Shown: positions 25,956 through 36,062 of the stretch, in pieces
Layout of the letters: each line of letters begins with the position of its first letter
How positions within the stretch are numbered: the stretch's first letter is position 1
DNA from: Myxococcota bacterium
GTDB taxonomy: Bacteria > Myxococcota_C > UBA6777
Reading direction: 5' to 3'
Length of the DNA: 64,000 nt
Assembly: GCA_023150835.1 (NCBI GenBank)
Contig: JAKLKB010000013.1
Location: forward strand, 20,876-84,875
Made by a program: the position numbers and the translations under genes
Notes under the pieces: model-generated
Database searches by the model: none
The model's input: the letters and a program-made list of their open reading frames with translations, nothing else
What the model was told of the DNA's origin: nothing

Positions 25956-27836
25956 ATGGGTAAAGTGATTGGTATCGATCTAGGAACCACCAACTCCGTT
26001 GTAGCGGTCATGGAAGGCAGCGAGCCCAAAGTGATCGTCAACCAAGAAGGCTCACGCACCACCCCCTCTGTGGTGGCCTTTACAGATACAGGAGAACGCC
26101 TCGTTGGCCAAGTCGCCAAGCGCCAGGCGATTACCAACCCCGAACGCACCATCTACTCGATCAAACGCTTCATGGGCAACCGCTTCAACGAAGTGACCGA
26201 CGAGATCAAACGCGTCCCCTACAAAGTGGTCCGAGGCAACAACGAAGACGCCCGCGTCAACATCGACGGAAAACAACACTCGCCGCCCGAGATCAGCGCA
26301 GTCATCCTCCAAAAACTCAAACAAGCCGCCGAAGATTACCTCAGTGAAGCCGTCACCAAGGCCGTGATCACCGTCCCTGCTTACTTCAACGACTCACAAC
26401 GCCAAGCCACCAAAGATGCCGGCCAGATCGCAGGACTCGAAGTCCTACGGATCGTCAACGAACCCACCGCCGCCGCGATGGCTTACAGCCTTCAAGAGAA
26501 AAAAGAACACAAGATCGCCGTGTATGACTTTGGCGGTGGTACCTTCGATATCTCTATCCTCGAGGTCGGCGATAGCGTGATCCAAGTCCTCTCCACCAAC
26601 GGCGACACACACCTCGGTGGCGATAGCATCGACGAAGAGATCATTGAGTATCTGATCAAAGAATTCAAACGCGACAGTGGTATCGATGTCACAGGCGACA
26701 AGATGGTGTTGCAGCGCCTCAAAGAAGCCGCTGAAAAGGCCAAGATTGAACTCTCCAGCGCCATGGAAACGGAGATCAATCTGCCCTTTTTGACCGCCGA
26801 TCAAAAAGGCCCCAAGCACCTCCAGATGAAGCTCACCCGCCCCAAACTTGAGCAACTGATGGACGACCTGATCACCAAAACCAAAGCCCCCTGCATCCAA
26901 GCTCTCAAAGACGCCAAGCTTTCGGCCTCGGAAGTCGACGAAGTAATCCTCGTCGGTGGATCGACCCGTATCCCCGCCGTTCAAGCACTCGTCAAACAAA
27001 TCTTCGGAAAAGATCCCCACAAAGGCGTCAACCCCGACGAAGTCGTCGCCCTCGGTGCTGCCGTCCAAGCCGGTATCCTCGCAGGCGACGTCAAAGACCT
27101 ACTCCTGCTCGATGTCACCCCCCTCTCGCTCGGGATCGAAACCCTTGGCGGCGTCTTTACCAAGCTGATCGAACGCAACACCACGATACCCACCCGCAAG
27201 TCCGACACCTTCTCCACCGCAGCAGACGGCCAAACCTCCGTCGAGATCCACGTCCTCCAAGGCGAACGCGAACTCGCCAAACACAACCGCACCCTCGCTC
27301 GCTTCCACCTCGAAGGCATCCCGCCAGCCCCTCGCGGCATTCCCCAGATCGAAGTGACCTTTGATATCGACGCCAACGGTATCCTCCATGTCTCCGCTGT
27401 CGACAAAGCCACCAGCAAAAAACAAAACGTCCGTGTCGAATCGTCTTCGACGCTTTCCGATGACGACATCAAACGCATGGTCAATGAGTCTGAACGCTTC
27501 GCCGAAGAAGACAAAAAACGCCGCGAAGTGATCGAAGTCAAAAACGCGGCAGACACCATGCTCTACCGCACCGAAAAAATGCTCAAAGAAAGCAGCGACA
27601 AGATCGCCGCCCCCAAAAAAGTGGCTCTCGAATCCAAGCTCGAAAAACTCCGTCAACTCAAAGATTCGAGCGAAGATCTACAAGAGATCAAATCCTTGAT
27701 GGAAGAGATCGAAAAAGAAACCTACGCCATCGCCGAAGATCTGTACAAAAATGCCAGCGACAACGGCGCAGCATCGGGCGGTTCAGCAGGTGGCGATGAC
27801 GATGTCATCGACGCCGAATACGAAGACAAGAAATAA
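25956..27836 (+). CDS. dnaK: Chaperone protein DnaK (Hsp70)
   Basis: Hsp70 is the ATP-driven chaperone that refolds and protects proteins together with DnaJ and GrpE. It has 626 residues, a normal length; ATG 25956 follows AGAGGAG. The nucleotide-binding domain starts [20 protein letters not shown], with [17 protein letters not shown] and [14 protein letters not shown] further on. The linker [16 protein letters not shown] leads into the substrate-binding domain and the C-terminal lid, ending [12 protein letters not shown]. dnaJ and grpE are not in the window, so the gene appears monocistronic here. Confidence 0.98.
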   Translation: MGKVIGIDLGTTNSVVAVMEGSEPKVIVNQEGSRTTPSVVAFTDTGERLVGQVAKRQAITNPERTIYSIKRFMGNRFNEVTDEIKRVPYKVVRGNNEDARVNIDGKQHSPPEISAVILQKLKQAAEDYLSEAVTKAVITVPAYFNDSQRQATKDAGQIAGLEVLRIVNEPTAAAMAYSLQEKKEHKIAVYDFGGGTFDISILEVGDSVIQVLSTNGDTHLGGDSIDEEIIEYLIKEFKRDSGIDVTGDKMVLQRLKEAAEKAKIELSSAMETEINLPFLTADQKGPKHLQMKLTRPKLEQLMDDLITKTKAPCIQALKDAKLSASEVDEVILVGGSTRIPAVQALVKQIFGKDPHKGVNPDEVVALGAAVQAGILAGDVKDLLLLDVTPLSLGIETLGGVFTKLIERNTTIPTRKSDTFSTAADGQTSVEIHVLQGERELAKHNRTLARFHLEGIPPAPRGIPQIEVTFDIDANGILHVSAVDKATSKKQNVRVESSSTLSDDDIKRMVNESERFAEEDKKRREVIEVKNAADTMLYRTEKMLKESSDKIAAPKKVALESKLEKLRQLKDSSEDLQEIKSLMEEIEKETYAIAEDLYKNASDNGAASGGSAGGDDDVIDAEYEDKK

Positions 27837-27945
27837 ACCTACCTCCCCGCCTACTCCCTCTCGCGCTCTCTCATCTCTCCCCCTCTCATCTCTCCCCCTG
27901 CACAACACTCCCTTCAAAACAACACGATGACGCAACGAAAAAGGG

Positions 27946-27974
27946 TTGCTTCTAAGATCGTCCTTTGCTATAAG
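27946..27974 (+). promoter_or_regulatory. Putative promoter of the rimP operon
   Basis: TTGCTT (27946-27951) and TATAAG (27969-27974) have the ideal 17-base spacer. It is the best promoter match between dnaK and rimP. Confidence 0.55.
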
Positions 27975-28078
27975 TGTTCTGCCCTTTCGAGATAGAGCGC
28001 CTTTTGAACCCAAATCGCCCGATTCTTGGTCTTCAAAGGCCCCCGCTGAGGGCATCCAACGCAGCGCAGGTGTTTGGG

Positions 28079-28106
28079 AAAAGTGGGTCTTGTTGCCCGC
28101 TTTTTT
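28079..28106 (+). terminator. Intrinsic terminator or attenuator before rimP
   Basis: The stem AAAAGTGGG (28079-28087) / CCCGCTTTT (28096-28104), with one G-T wobble and an 8-base loop, runs into six T. It may end dnaK transcription. Because the best promoter lies upstream of it, it could instead attenuate the rimP-nusA-infB operon. Confidence 0.6.
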
Positions 28107-28242
28107 GTTTATGGGGCCTTCCGATCGTCTTTGTTCAAACCTGCGACACCCCTCCGCGTACAAGGAAACTCCCGACCCAAAGCGCAGACACCCCCCTCCA
28201 GACCCATGTCTCCGCTTGTCATCACAAAAGGCAGGATTCGAT

Positions 28243-28827
28243 ATGTGTGCAGCAACCCGTAACAGCGTCATCGAAGCCCTTTGGGCGCTTCTTGACCCTC
28301 TCATCGAAGGGGCGGGTTTTGAATTGTTGGAGATCGAATACGTCCGCGAAGGACAATGGATCCTCCGACTCTACGTCGACAAACCCGATCTCCCGATCCT
28401 CGAAGGTCTTGGCGTTGCTCCCGGGCAGGGCATCTCACTAGACGACTGCGCCAGCCTCAGCCGCCAAGTCTCCGCATTCTTGGATGTCGAAGAAGTCATC
28501 CCCCACGCCTACAACCTCGAAGTCTCTTCGCCCGGCATCCAACGCCCCCTGCGCAAAAAATCGGAATTTCAACGTTTCGCCAGTTGCCGAATCCGCCTCA
28601 AAAGCCTCGATCCGATACGCTCCGAAGATCCGAACTTTCCAACGCCCAGCCGCAACATGTACGGAGCCATCGTCGAGATCCATGACGATTATCTCGGCCT
28701 CGATATGGACGGACACCTCTTCCACATCCCTTGGCACCTGATCGCCAAAGCTCACCTCGATCCCGATATGGACGCGTGGCTTGCGCTGTCTTCCAAGACG
28801 CACATCGAAATTGAAACAGGAGAATAG
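28243..28827 (+). CDS. rimP: Ribosome maturation factor RimP
   Basis: RimP assists late assembly of the 30S subunit. It has 194 residues from ATG 28243 (AAAAGGCAGG upstream). The N-terminal alpha/beta domain shows LIEGAGFELLEIEYVREGQW, LRLYVDKPD and SLDDCASLSRQVSAFLDVEE. The family motif YNLEVSSPGIQRPLRK follows, and the C-terminal SH3-like domain ends in FHIPWHLIAKAHLDPD. A short insertion at residues about 125-140 separates the halves. It is the first gene of the operon; nusA starts 5 bases after its stop. Confidence 0.93.
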   Translation: MCAATRNSVIEALWALLDPLIEGAGFELLEIEYVREGQWILRLYVDKPDLPILEGLGVAPGQGISLDDCASLSRQVSAFLDVEEVIPHAYNLEVSSPGIQRPLRKKSEFQRFASCRIRLKSLDPIRSEDPNFPTPSRNMYGAIVEIHDDYLGLDMDGHLFHIPWHLIAKAHLDPDMDAWLALSSKTHIEIETGE

Positions 28828-28832
28828 AACGT

Positions 28833-30338
28833 ATGGCCGCAGATGACTTGCAGCTCAAAAAAGTGTTGGAAGCGATCGAACGCGAGAAAGGCATCGATCG
28901 CTCTGTCCTTATCGATACCATCGAGTCCGCCGTCTTGAAGGCTGCCCGCAAAAAACTTGGGATGAATCTCGATCTAGAAGCCCGCTACAACGAAGAAAAA
29001 GGCGAAGTCGAGGTCTTCCGTTGGTTGCGCGTCGTCTCCACCATCGAAGATCCCGACCGCGAGATCGAACTCGAAGAAGCTCGGCAAAAACTCGACCAAA
29101 ACTGCGATGTGGACGATGAACTCGGCGAAAAGATCGATACATCGGACTTTGGGCGCATCGCCGCACAAACCGCCAAACAAGAGATCATCCGCCGCGTTCG
29201 TGATGCCGAACGCGAGCTGGTCTACAACGAATACAAAGACCGCCGTGGAGAGATCGTCACAGGCGTACTCCGTCGCCACGAACGGCAAAACTGGATCATC
29301 GACCTTGGCCGCGCAGAAGCCCTGCTCACCAAAGAAGATCAGATCCCCAAAGAGACCAACGTCCGCATCGGCGACCGTATCCAAGCCTACATCAAAGACG
29401 TCAGAAACGAAGACAACAAACCCATCGTCACCCTCAGCCGCACAGACGAAGGTTTCTTGATCAAACTCTTTGAGATGGAAGTTCCCGAGATCTACGAAGG
29501 GATCGTCAAGATCGTCAGCGCTGCCCGCGATCCGGGCGTACGCGCCAAGATCGCTGTCACCTCACGCGACAACGACGTCGATCCTGTCGGTGCGTGCGTC
29601 GGCGTCAAAGGCGCTCGCGTTCAGTCTGTCGTCCAAGAACTGCGCGGCGAAAAGATCGATATCGTCCTCTACAGCGAAGATCCCGCCCGCTTTGTTTGCA
29701 ACGCCATCGCCCCCGCACAAGTCAGCCGCGTCATCATCGACGAAGATGTCCGATCGATGGAGTTGATCGTCCCCGACGATCAACTCTCCCTCGCTATCGG
29801 TCGAAAAGGCCAAAACGTTCGGCTCGCTTCAAAACTCACCAACTGGCGCATCGATATCCTTTCGGATCAAGACGTCCTCGCCGAGCAAGAACGCACCGTT
29901 AGCCTCATGCAAGAATGCGCCGGCGTCACCCGCGAGATGCTCTTGCCCTTGTTTAAACTCGGATACCGCTCCGCCCACGATATCGTCAAAGCCGATCAAC
30001 AAGACCTCGCGATCATCCCCGGCATCGGAACAGAAAACGCAACCTTACTCCAAGAAACCGCAACCAAAGTGGTACGCGAGATCGAAGCGCAACGCCGTAC
30101 GATCCGAAAGCCTTTGCGACCCACACCCAACACCGCCGCTGTCGAAGGCACCCCAGAAGCTCGCACAACGCCCTCATCCACCGATGAAAACCAAACCGAA
30201 CAGCCTTCGTCTGCATCCGTCGACGAAAACCACATCGAACAGCCTTCGTCTGCATCCGCCGACGACTCCTCAAACAAACCAAACCACCCCCCAGAACAAA
30301 GCGAAAACGCCCCTTCTGTGGACAAAGACAACTCCTAA
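28833..30338 (+). CDS. nusA: Transcription termination/antitermination factor NusA
   Basis: NusA binds RNA polymerase and modulates pausing, termination and antitermination. It has 501 residues. The N-terminal domain begins DDLQLKKVLEAIEREKGIDR. An S1 domain (about 135-200) contains EIVTGVLRRHERQNWIIDLG, and two KH domains follow (VRAKIAVTSRDNDVDPVGAC, LSLAIGRKGQNVRLASKL). A helix-hairpin-helix-like unit reads ADQQDLAIIPGIGTENATLL. The last 65 residues are disordered and contain a 14-residue repeat built around EQPSSAS. Such a tail is not part of canonical NusA. Confidence 0.97.
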   Translation: MAADDLQLKKVLEAIEREKGIDRSVLIDTIESAVLKAARKKLGMNLDLEARYNEEKGEVEVFRWLRVVSTIEDPDREIELEEARQKLDQNCDVDDELGEKIDTSDFGRIAAQTAKQEIIRRVRDAERELVYNEYKDRRGEIVTGVLRRHERQNWIIDLGRAEALLTKEDQIPKETNVRIGDRIQAYIKDVRNEDNKPIVTLSRTDEGFLIKLFEMEVPEIYEGIVKIVSAARDPGVRAKIAVTSRDNDVDPVGACVGVKGARVQSVVQELRGEKIDIVLYSEDPARFVCNAIAPAQVSRVIIDEDVRSMELIVPDDQLSLAIGRKGQNVRLASKLTNWRIDILSDQDVLAEQERTVSLMQECAGVTREMLLPLFKLGYRSAHDIVKADQQDLAIIPGIGTENATLLQETATKVVREIEAQRRTIRKPLRPTPNTAAVEGTPEARTTPSSTDENQTEQPSSASVDENHIEQPSSASADDSSNKPNHPPEQSENAPSVDKDNS

Positions 30339-30499
30339 CAAGAAAACGAAACAACACAAATCAACGAACGTTTCGAGGCCCAACAGCCCCGAAACACCCG
30401 ATGACTCCACAAACAGAGCCTTCTCACGCATACCCCCGTGGTGCTTGTTCTCACACAACCCACCGCCGAAAGAGGACTCCACTCTCAAAGGAGAAGAGA

Positions 30500-31219
30500 T
30501 TGACGGAAACGGCAAACCAAGAACCCGAAGAAACAGGCCCCCTACGCACTTGCGTAGCAACGCGGAAACGCCTTGCCCCCGAACAGATGTTGCGCCTTGT
30601 CCTTGATCCAAGCGGACAACGCGTCTATCTCGATTACCTGCACAAGCTCCCCGGACGCGGCGCTTATGTCTGCGCCGACCGTGACAGCTTGCGCAAAGCT
30701 GTCGAAAAAGGTGGCATCAAAAAAGCCTTCCGTGCGCCCGTTATCGCTGACGCAGACACCCTTCTCCGAGAAGCTGCCGAAGCTGCCAACCGTCACCTCT
30801 CTTCTTTGCTTGCTTTGGGGCTGCGCGCAGGAGCGATCGCTGCCGGCAACAGCCGCGTCGAACACACCCTGCGCCAAGGCTCCGCACTTCTCATGTTGAT
30901 CGCGATGGACGCTGCACCAAGCATCCTCACCAAGTTTTCTCGCTGGGCCGCACGCCTCTCCATCCCTTGCCTTCAAACCTTTCCCAAAGACGTTCTTGGC
31001 TCCCCTCTGCGACTCCCCTCCTGCTCCCTGTTGACCGTCACAGAGGCGGGCTTTGCAGAAATATTGCAACGCGAAGCCATACGCGCCCAAGGGTTCCTTC
31101 CCCCCATGCCACCTCCCGCAAAGGACCACACACAAAAGGAACACACCCAAGATCAAGATGCGGATGCGGATGCGTCACCCCTCCCCGACTCTCCGCCCCC
31201 AAACGATCACAAACCTTAG
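30500..31219 (+). CDS. YlxR (DUF448) domain fused to an L7Ae-like domain
   Basis: This is a 239-residue RNA-binding protein in the conserved slot between nusA and infB. TTG 30500 is chosen for its AAAGGAG site six bases upstream. Residues about 13-85 are YlxR: PLRTCVATRKRLAPEQMLRL and LPGRGAYVCADRD. Residues about 95-195 resemble ribosomal L7Ae/YlxQ: LLALGLRAGAIAAGNSRVEH, LLMLIAMDAAPSILTKF. In Firmicutes these are two genes (ylxR, ylxQ); here they are one. The last 45 residues are disordered with an Asp/Ala run. The gap 30339-30499 shows nothing notable. Confidence 0.9.
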   Translation: MTETANQEPEETGPLRTCVATRKRLAPEQMLRLVLDPSGQRVYLDYLHKLPGRGAYVCADRDSLRKAVEKGGIKKAFRAPVIADADTLLREAAEAANRHLSSLLALGLRAGAIAAGNSRVEHTLRQGSALLMLIAMDAAPSILTKFSRWAARLSIPCLQTFPKDVLGSPLRLPSCSLLTVTEAGFAEILQREAIRAQGFLPPMPPPAKDHTQKEHTQDQDADADASPLPDSPPPNDHKP

Positions 31220-31306
31220 CCGACCGTTCAAAACAAATGCGTTTGTTACTTACCGCTGCACTTTTGCTGTTGTGGATTAGATAAACTTTTCCGAGGAGCT
31301 TACTAG

Positions 31307-34300
31307 ATGGCCAAGATTCGCGTTCACCAAGTCGCCAAAGAACTGGGGATACCAAGCAAAGAGTTCATCGAGAAAGCCCAACAGTTGGGCTTTTCACACA
31401 TTAACTCTCACGCCAATACGTTGGAAAACAACGAGATCAAAGAACTCAAACTCAAACTCGGGCAAGGCAAAACTTCTGAACCTGTTGTTCGCCCCACCGT
31501 CTTGCGCAGACGTGCCCAAACCGCAGACCCCGAACAGGCCACCCCCAATATCCAAACCATCGTCACCCGACGAGAAGGCGAACAAGAGATCGTGATACAG
31601 CGCACGCGTTGGGAAATGCCCCAAACCATCGCCTCCCTCCCCACACAACTCTTGTCCCTCGATCTTGGCATCCGGCCTGATGCTCCGCCTCCCTTCGTCC
31701 CTCCCAATCTATCTTCAACACCACCCGAGATCGCAAATCCCGCCCCGATCTCCACGCACACTCTCCCCACCGAACATCCCCCACAAAAAGAAACCCCTAT
31801 AGCAGAAAAACCTACCAACGATCCTCCCCATGTATCCGATAAATCCAAAAAAGCGGAAACAATTTCTTCGCCCGCTCCTGTACAACACAAAACCGATCCT
31901 GTACTACTCGAACATCCTTCGCCAGAGCAGCCCAAACCGCGTGACCTTGCCAAGGCCCCCACCACCGCGACGACCGCAGATTCACCGGCCCACACCGAAG
32001 GAAAGATCCAAACCATAACCCTCGCGCAGGAACCTGTTGGTCCATCTGGAGAAGATGTGACTCGTCCCTCAAAAACGACTACACCGTCAACCTCTACCGA
32101 GGAGCCTACGCCTTCCCGTCAGATCGACGCCCCGAAGACTTCGTCTCCGCCTCACCAACCTGAGGAGCTCAAGATACCCCACATGGCCGAACCATCGTCC
32201 CAAACCACCCCCACCCCCACCCCGCCCCACCGCGTCGAAAAGGCTGGACCTCCCAAATCCCAATCCTCTGCGCACACGCCCCCCTCGCAAACACCCCCAC
32301 CTGCGGATCCACAAGCCCCACAACCTCCACCGTCTCGGCCACAACAGCCGTCACCTTCCTCCCGCTCCTCCCAACCCAACACACAGTCCAACTCTCGTTC
32401 GGCTCCTTCAACTCCGCACTCCGCGCAACACTCTCCCCAAAACCCGCGATCCAACCCACAACAAACCTCTCCCTCCACCCAAAGCTCCTCCGCCGCCAAC
32501 TCGCCCTATCCACAAAGTCGCAATGAGCGCCACTCACAAAGCCAAGGTGAGCGCCCTCAACAAAGCCAAGGTGAGCGCCACTCACAAAGCCAAGGTGAGC
32601 GCCACTCACAAAGCCAAGGTGAGCGCCACTCACAAGGCCAAGGTGAGCGCCCTCAACAAAGCCAAGGTGAGCGCCACTCACAAGGCCAAGGTGAGCGCCC
32701 TCAACAAAGCCAAGGTGAGCGCCACTCACAAAGCCAAGGTGAGCGCCCTCAACAAAGCCGACCCTACTCACAAGGCCCTTCGCAAGGTCAAGGTGAGCGC
32801 CCTCAACAAAGCCGACCCTACCCACAAGGCCCTTCACAAGGCCAAGGTGAGCGCCCTCAACAAAGCCGAACCTACTCGCAAGGCCCTTCACAAGGACAAG
32901 GTGAGCGCCCCCAACAAAGCCGGCCCTACTCACAAGGCCCTTCACAAGGCCAAGGTGAGCGCCCCCAACAGAGCCGACCCTACTCACAAGGCCCTTCACA
33001 AGGCCAAGGCGAGCGCCCTCAACAGAGCCGACCCTACTCACAAGGCCAAGATGATCGCCCTCAACAAGGGTACGACGCTTATCCCAGACGACCTCGCGCC
33101 CCTGAGATCCCCATCCTCGATCCGATCCCCACGGACGCCTTTGGCTTTGGCGAAGACCTTCGCGGTTCTCGCAAACAAAGCAAACGCCACAACCGCAGCA
33201 CACCCAACAGCAGCCCGACCAACGACGAGTTTGGTCGCGGAAAACGACCGACCAAAAACGCCCCTGCTCCTTCGCAACTTCTCAAGCCCAAAAAGGCCAA
33301 AGACCGCAAGCTCGCCAAACAGCGAGGCCCACAACAGCCCATCACCGCACCCATGTCCGAACGAAAGCGCGTGATCAAAGTCGACGAAGCGATCTCCGTG
33401 AGCGAACTGGCCCATCGCATGGGTGTCAAAGCAACTGAGTTGATCATGAAGCTCCTCAAACAAGGACTCATGGCCACCATCAACCAAGCCTTGACCATCG
33501 AAGAAGCCACCCGCCTCGCAAAAGACTTTGACTACGACGTCCAAGACGTTGGCTTTGAAGAAGAAGCCATCCTACACCAACGCGAAGAAACCGATAGCTC
33601 CGACGAACTTTTCCCTCGTTCTCCTGTCGTCACTGTCATGGGACACGTCGACCACGGAAAAACTTCGCTGCTCGATAGCATCCGCAAGGCTCGCGTTGTC
33701 GATCAAGAAGCCGGTGGGATCACCCAACACATCGGGGCCTACGCCGTAGAACGCAACGGACACAAGATCGTCTTCCTCGATACGCCCGGACACGAGGCAT
33801 TTACCGCGATGCGAGCGCGTGGCGCGCAAATCACCGATATCGTCATCCTCGTCGTCGCTGCCGATGACGGGATCATGCCGCAAACGGTCGAAGCTATCCG
33901 ACACGCCCAATCTGCGGGCGTCCCCATCGTCGTCGCGATCAACAAGATCGACAAACCAAGCGCCGATCCCAAACGTGTTCGCTACGAACTCACTCAGTAC
34001 GACCTCTTGGATGAAACCTTCGGTGGAAGCGTCCAAATGGCTGAAGTCAGCGCGATGACAGGCGCAGGCATCGACGAACTCCTTGAGCGCGTCCTACTCG
34101 AAGCCGAGATCCTCGAACTCCGCGCCAACCCAAACAAACGCGCCAAAGGAACCGTGTTGGAGTCCCGCATCGAAAAAGGACGCGGACCCGTCTCGACTTT
34201 CCTCGTCCAAGAAGGAACCTTGCGCAGCGGCGATGCCGTCGTTGTCGGCCCGCACTACGGTCGCGTCCGTGCGATGTTCGACGACAGCAACCGCCCCCTT

Positions 34301-35116
34301 AAAGAAGCCGGCCCCGCCATGCCCGTCCGTGTACTCGGACTCTCCGGCCTCCCCGACCCCGGCGAATCCTTCGATTGCGTAGCGGACGAAAAAGCCGCCA
34401 AACAAGTCGCAGAACACCGCCAAGAACAAACCCGACGCATCGAACAAGCAGGCGCTGTTCGACGCACTTCTTTTGGCGATCTCTTTGGCGAAGAGAAAAA
34501 AGAACTCAACATCATCCTCAAAGCCGATATGCAAGGCTCCCTTGAAGCCTTGCGCGAAAGTCTGCTCAAGATCCAACACGTCGAGATCGAACTCGCGATC
34601 CCCCTCGCTGCTGTCGGTGGTATCACCGAAAACGACGTCAACTTGGCAGCCACCACCAACGCTGTGATCATCGGCTTCCAAGTCCGGCCCGACGCCAAAG
34701 CACAAAAGCTCGCAGAAACCGAAGGCGTCGAGATCCGTATCTACCGCGTGATCTACGACCTGCTCAACGATGTCAAAGCCGCGATGGAAAAACAACTCGC
34801 CCCCACCATCCAAGAAAAACCCATCGGACAAGCCGAGATCCGCAACGTCTTTGCTATCTCCAAAGTCGGAAAGATCGCAGGTTGCTACGTCACCGAAGGC
34901 AAACTCACCCGCAACGGCTTGATCCGACTCTACCGCAACGATATCCAGATCTACGAAGGCAAGATCAGCGGACTCAAGCGCTTCAAAAACGATGCGCGTG
35001 ATGTCGCCCAAGGCTACGAGTGTGGTGTCCAGATCGACGGCTACCAAGATATCCGCGAAGGCGACACCATCGAGTGCTACGAACTGGAAGAGATCGAGAC
35101 CAAACTGGAGAGCTAA
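31307..35116 (+). CDS. infB: Translation initiation factor IF-2 with giant repeat linker
   Basis: IF-2 is the GTPase that positions initiator tRNA on the 30S subunit and promotes subunit joining. At 1269 residues it is among the longest forms. An N-terminal IF2_N helix bundle ([20 protein letters not shown]) is followed by a 600-residue disordered linker. That linker is Pro/Ser/Thr-rich to about 405, then made of SQGERHSQ units and of 18-residue units carrying [13 protein letters not shown]. The second IF2_N domain starts at about 690, and the G domain follows with [12 protein letters not shown] (about 780), DTPGHEAFT and NKID. Domains II-IV are normal. The start is ATG 31307 with GAGG upstream. 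Confidence 0.97.
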   Translation: MAKIRVHQVAKELGIPSKEFIEKAQQLGFSHINSHANTLENNEIKELKLKLGQGKTSEPVVRPTVLRRRAQTADPEQATPNIQTIVTRREGEQEIVIQRTRWEMPQTIASLPTQLLSLDLGIRPDAPPPFVPPNLSSTPPEIANPAPISTHTLPTEHPPQKETPIAEKPTNDPPHVSDKSKKAETISSPAPVQHKTDPVLLEHPSPEQPKPRDLAKAPTTATTADSPAHTEGKIQTITLAQEPVGPSGEDVTRPSKTTTPSTSTEEPTPSRQIDAPKTSSPPHQPEELKIPHMAEPSSQTTPTPTPPHRVEKAGPPKSQSSAHTPPSQTPPPADPQAPQPPPSRPQQPSPSSRSSQPNTQSNSRSAPSTPHSAQHSPQNPRSNPQQTSPSTQSSSAANSPYPQSRNERHSQSQGERPQQSQGERHSQSQGERHSQSQGERHSQGQGERPQQSQGERHSQGQGERPQQSQGERHSQSQGERPQQSRPYSQGPSQGQGERPQQSRPYPQGPSQGQGERPQQSRTYSQGPSQGQGERPQQSRPYSQGPSQGQGERPQQSRPYSQGPSQGQGERPQQSRPYSQGQDDRPQQGYDAYPRRPRAPEIPILDPIPTDAFGFGEDLRGSRKQSKRHNRSTPNSSPTNDEFGRGKRPTKNAPAPSQLLKPKKAKDRKLAKQRGPQQPITAPMSERKRVIKVDEAISVSELAHRMGVKATELIMKLLKQGLMATINQALTIEEATRLAKDFDYDVQDVGFEEEAILHQREETDSSDELFPRSPVVTVMGHVDHGKTSLLDSIRKARVVDQEAGGITQHIGAYAVERNGHKIVFLDTPGHEAFTAMRARGAQITDIVILVVAADDGIMPQTVEAIRHAQSAGVPIVVAINKIDKPSADPKRVRYELTQYDLLDETFGGSVQMAEVSAMTGAGIDELLERVLLEAEILELRANPNKRAKGTVLESRIEKGRGPVSTFLVQEGTLRSGDAVVVGPHYGRVRAMFDDSNRPLKEAGPAMPVRVLGLSGLPDPGESFDCVADEKAAKQVAEHRQEQTRRIEQAGAVRRTSFGDLFGEEKKELNIILKADMQGSLEALRESLLKIQHVEIELAIPLAAVGGITENDVNLAATTNAVIIGFQVRPDAKAQKLAETEGVEIRIYRVIYDLLNDVKAAMEKQLAPTIQEKPIGQAEIRNVFAISKVGKIAGCYVTEGKLTRNGLIRLYRNDIQIYEGKISGLKRFKNDARDVAQGYECGVQIDGYQDIREGDTIECYELEEIETKLES
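32524..33063 (+). repeat. In-frame tandem repeats in the IF-2 linker (24-bp and 54-bp units)
   Basis: First come about ten 24-bp units (AGCCAAGGTGAGCGCCACTC type) encoding SQGERHSQ or SQGERPQQ. About six 54-bp units follow, encoding [18 protein letters not shown] variants. High DNA identity between copies points to recent slippage expansion without frame loss. Confidence 0.93.
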
Positions 35117-35118
35117 TC

Positions 35119-35670
35119 GTGGTTGTCGGGGTCTGTCGCCTCAGTCTCTACCTCCAAGGTGTCCGCTCGCTCAAAGGCAAACGACAGATCGTGCGGCGCA
35201 TCGTCGAACGCGTCCGAAATCGCTTTCAGATCGCGATCGCCGAAGTCGCCGACCAAGATATGCACCAGCGCGCAACCCTTGGCATCGCCCTTGTTGGGAA
35301 TCAACACACCCACATCCAAATACGCCTATCTTCCGTCCTCCAAGCCATCGAGTCCCTCCAACTCGGGATCCTTCTTCAACCCCAAATCGAGATCGCCCAC
35401 TACGGCGAAGACTTCGGCCACTCCGAAAACTACGCCTCCATCCTCTCCCTTTCTTCCTCCTCGTCACACGACGAAAATCACAAGGAGTACGGGCAGCAGG
35501 GCGCTCTCGATGACAGCGGGGATCTCGAAGAAGATCCCCTGTGGGATATCGAGGCCGAAGAAGCCGCGCTCCAACGCGGTGAAGATGAAGACGAAGACGA
35601 AAACGAAGAAGACGACGCCATCCCGCCCGCTTGGCGGGACTTCGTCAAAGAAAGAGATCACAAACCATGA
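35119..35670 (+). CDS. DUF503 family protein with acidic C-terminal tail
   Basis: This is a 183-residue protein starting at GTG 35119, two bases after the infB stop. The DUF503 (YlxP) core occupies residues 1-95: GVCRLSLYLQGVRSLKGKRQ, IAEVADQDMHQRATLGIALV, LSSVLQAIESL. This small ferredoxin-fold protein is conserved beside rbfA, and the context implies a role in ribosome assembly. The extra 85 residues are strongly acidic (runs of Glu/Asp at about 130-170), unlike typical family members of about 95 residues. It overlaps rbfA by ATGA. Confidence 0.9.
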   Translation: MVVGVCRLSLYLQGVRSLKGKRQIVRRIVERVRNRFQIAIAEVADQDMHQRATLGIALVGNQHTHIQIRLSSVLQAIESLQLGILLQPQIEIAHYGEDFGHSENYASILSLSSSSSHDENHKEYGQQGALDDSGDLEEDPLWDIEAEEAALQRGEDEDEDENEEDDAIPPAWRDFVKERDHKP

Positions 35671-36062
35671 GTGCCCACCGCACCGACCGCCTCGCCCAAC
35701 AATTCCGCCAAGAGATCAGCGACATGCTCCAACGCAACGAGATCAAAGATCACCGTCTTGGCTTTGTCACCGTCTCAGGTGTGCGCGTGAGCAAAGACAT
35801 CAGCCAAGCCCTTGTCTTTGTCAGCGTCTTTGGTAGCCCCCAAGAAGCCAAAGACAGCATCGCCGCTCTCCAACACGCCCAAGGTTTCATCCGACACGAA
35901 CTCGCGCAACGCCTCCGCATCCGACGCACGCCTGCGATCCTCTTTCAACTCGACCACTCCATCGAAGAAGGGCATCGCATCAATCAACTGATCCAACAAC
36001 TCCCCGAGTTCCAGTCCCCCACACAAACCGATGCTCCACCCGATGAGGACGGCAGCGTATGA
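35667..36062 (+). CDS. rbfA: Ribosome-binding factor A
   Basis: RbfA is a KH-like protein needed for 16S rRNA 5' maturation and cold growth. It has 131 residues. ATG 35667 overlaps the DUF503 stop by four bases (ATGA), indicating translational coupling. The typical sequence HRTDRLAQQFRQEISDMLQR is followed by RLGFVTVSGVRVSKDISQAL, FIRHELAQRLRIRRTPAILF and the C-terminal FQLDHSIEEGHRINQLIQQL. It overlaps nrnA by another ATGA. Confidence 0.95.
   Translation: MSAHRTDRLAQQFRQEISDMLQRNEIKDHRLGFVTVSGVRVSKDISQALVFVSVFGSPQEAKDSIAALQHAQGFIRHELAQRLRIRRTPAILFQLDHSIEEGHRINQLIQQLPEFQSPTQTDAPPDEDGSV

Larger units (their letters stand above)
27837..28242. other. Leader region of the rimP-nusA-infB operon
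   Basis: The 406 bases hold no gene. They contain a promoter-like pair at 27946-27974 and, about 105 bases downstream, an intrinsic-terminator-like hairpin at 28079-28106. A small hairpin GCCC/GGGC at about 28039-28053 lies between them. The layout (promoter, terminator, then rimP) suggests premature termination control of the operon. Confidence 0.5.

Noticed and set aside
28020-28242. Upstream extension of RimP to 27946
   Set aside because: It would run through the terminator hairpin and promoter and gives non-family residues; ATG 28243 has a ribosome site and the right length.
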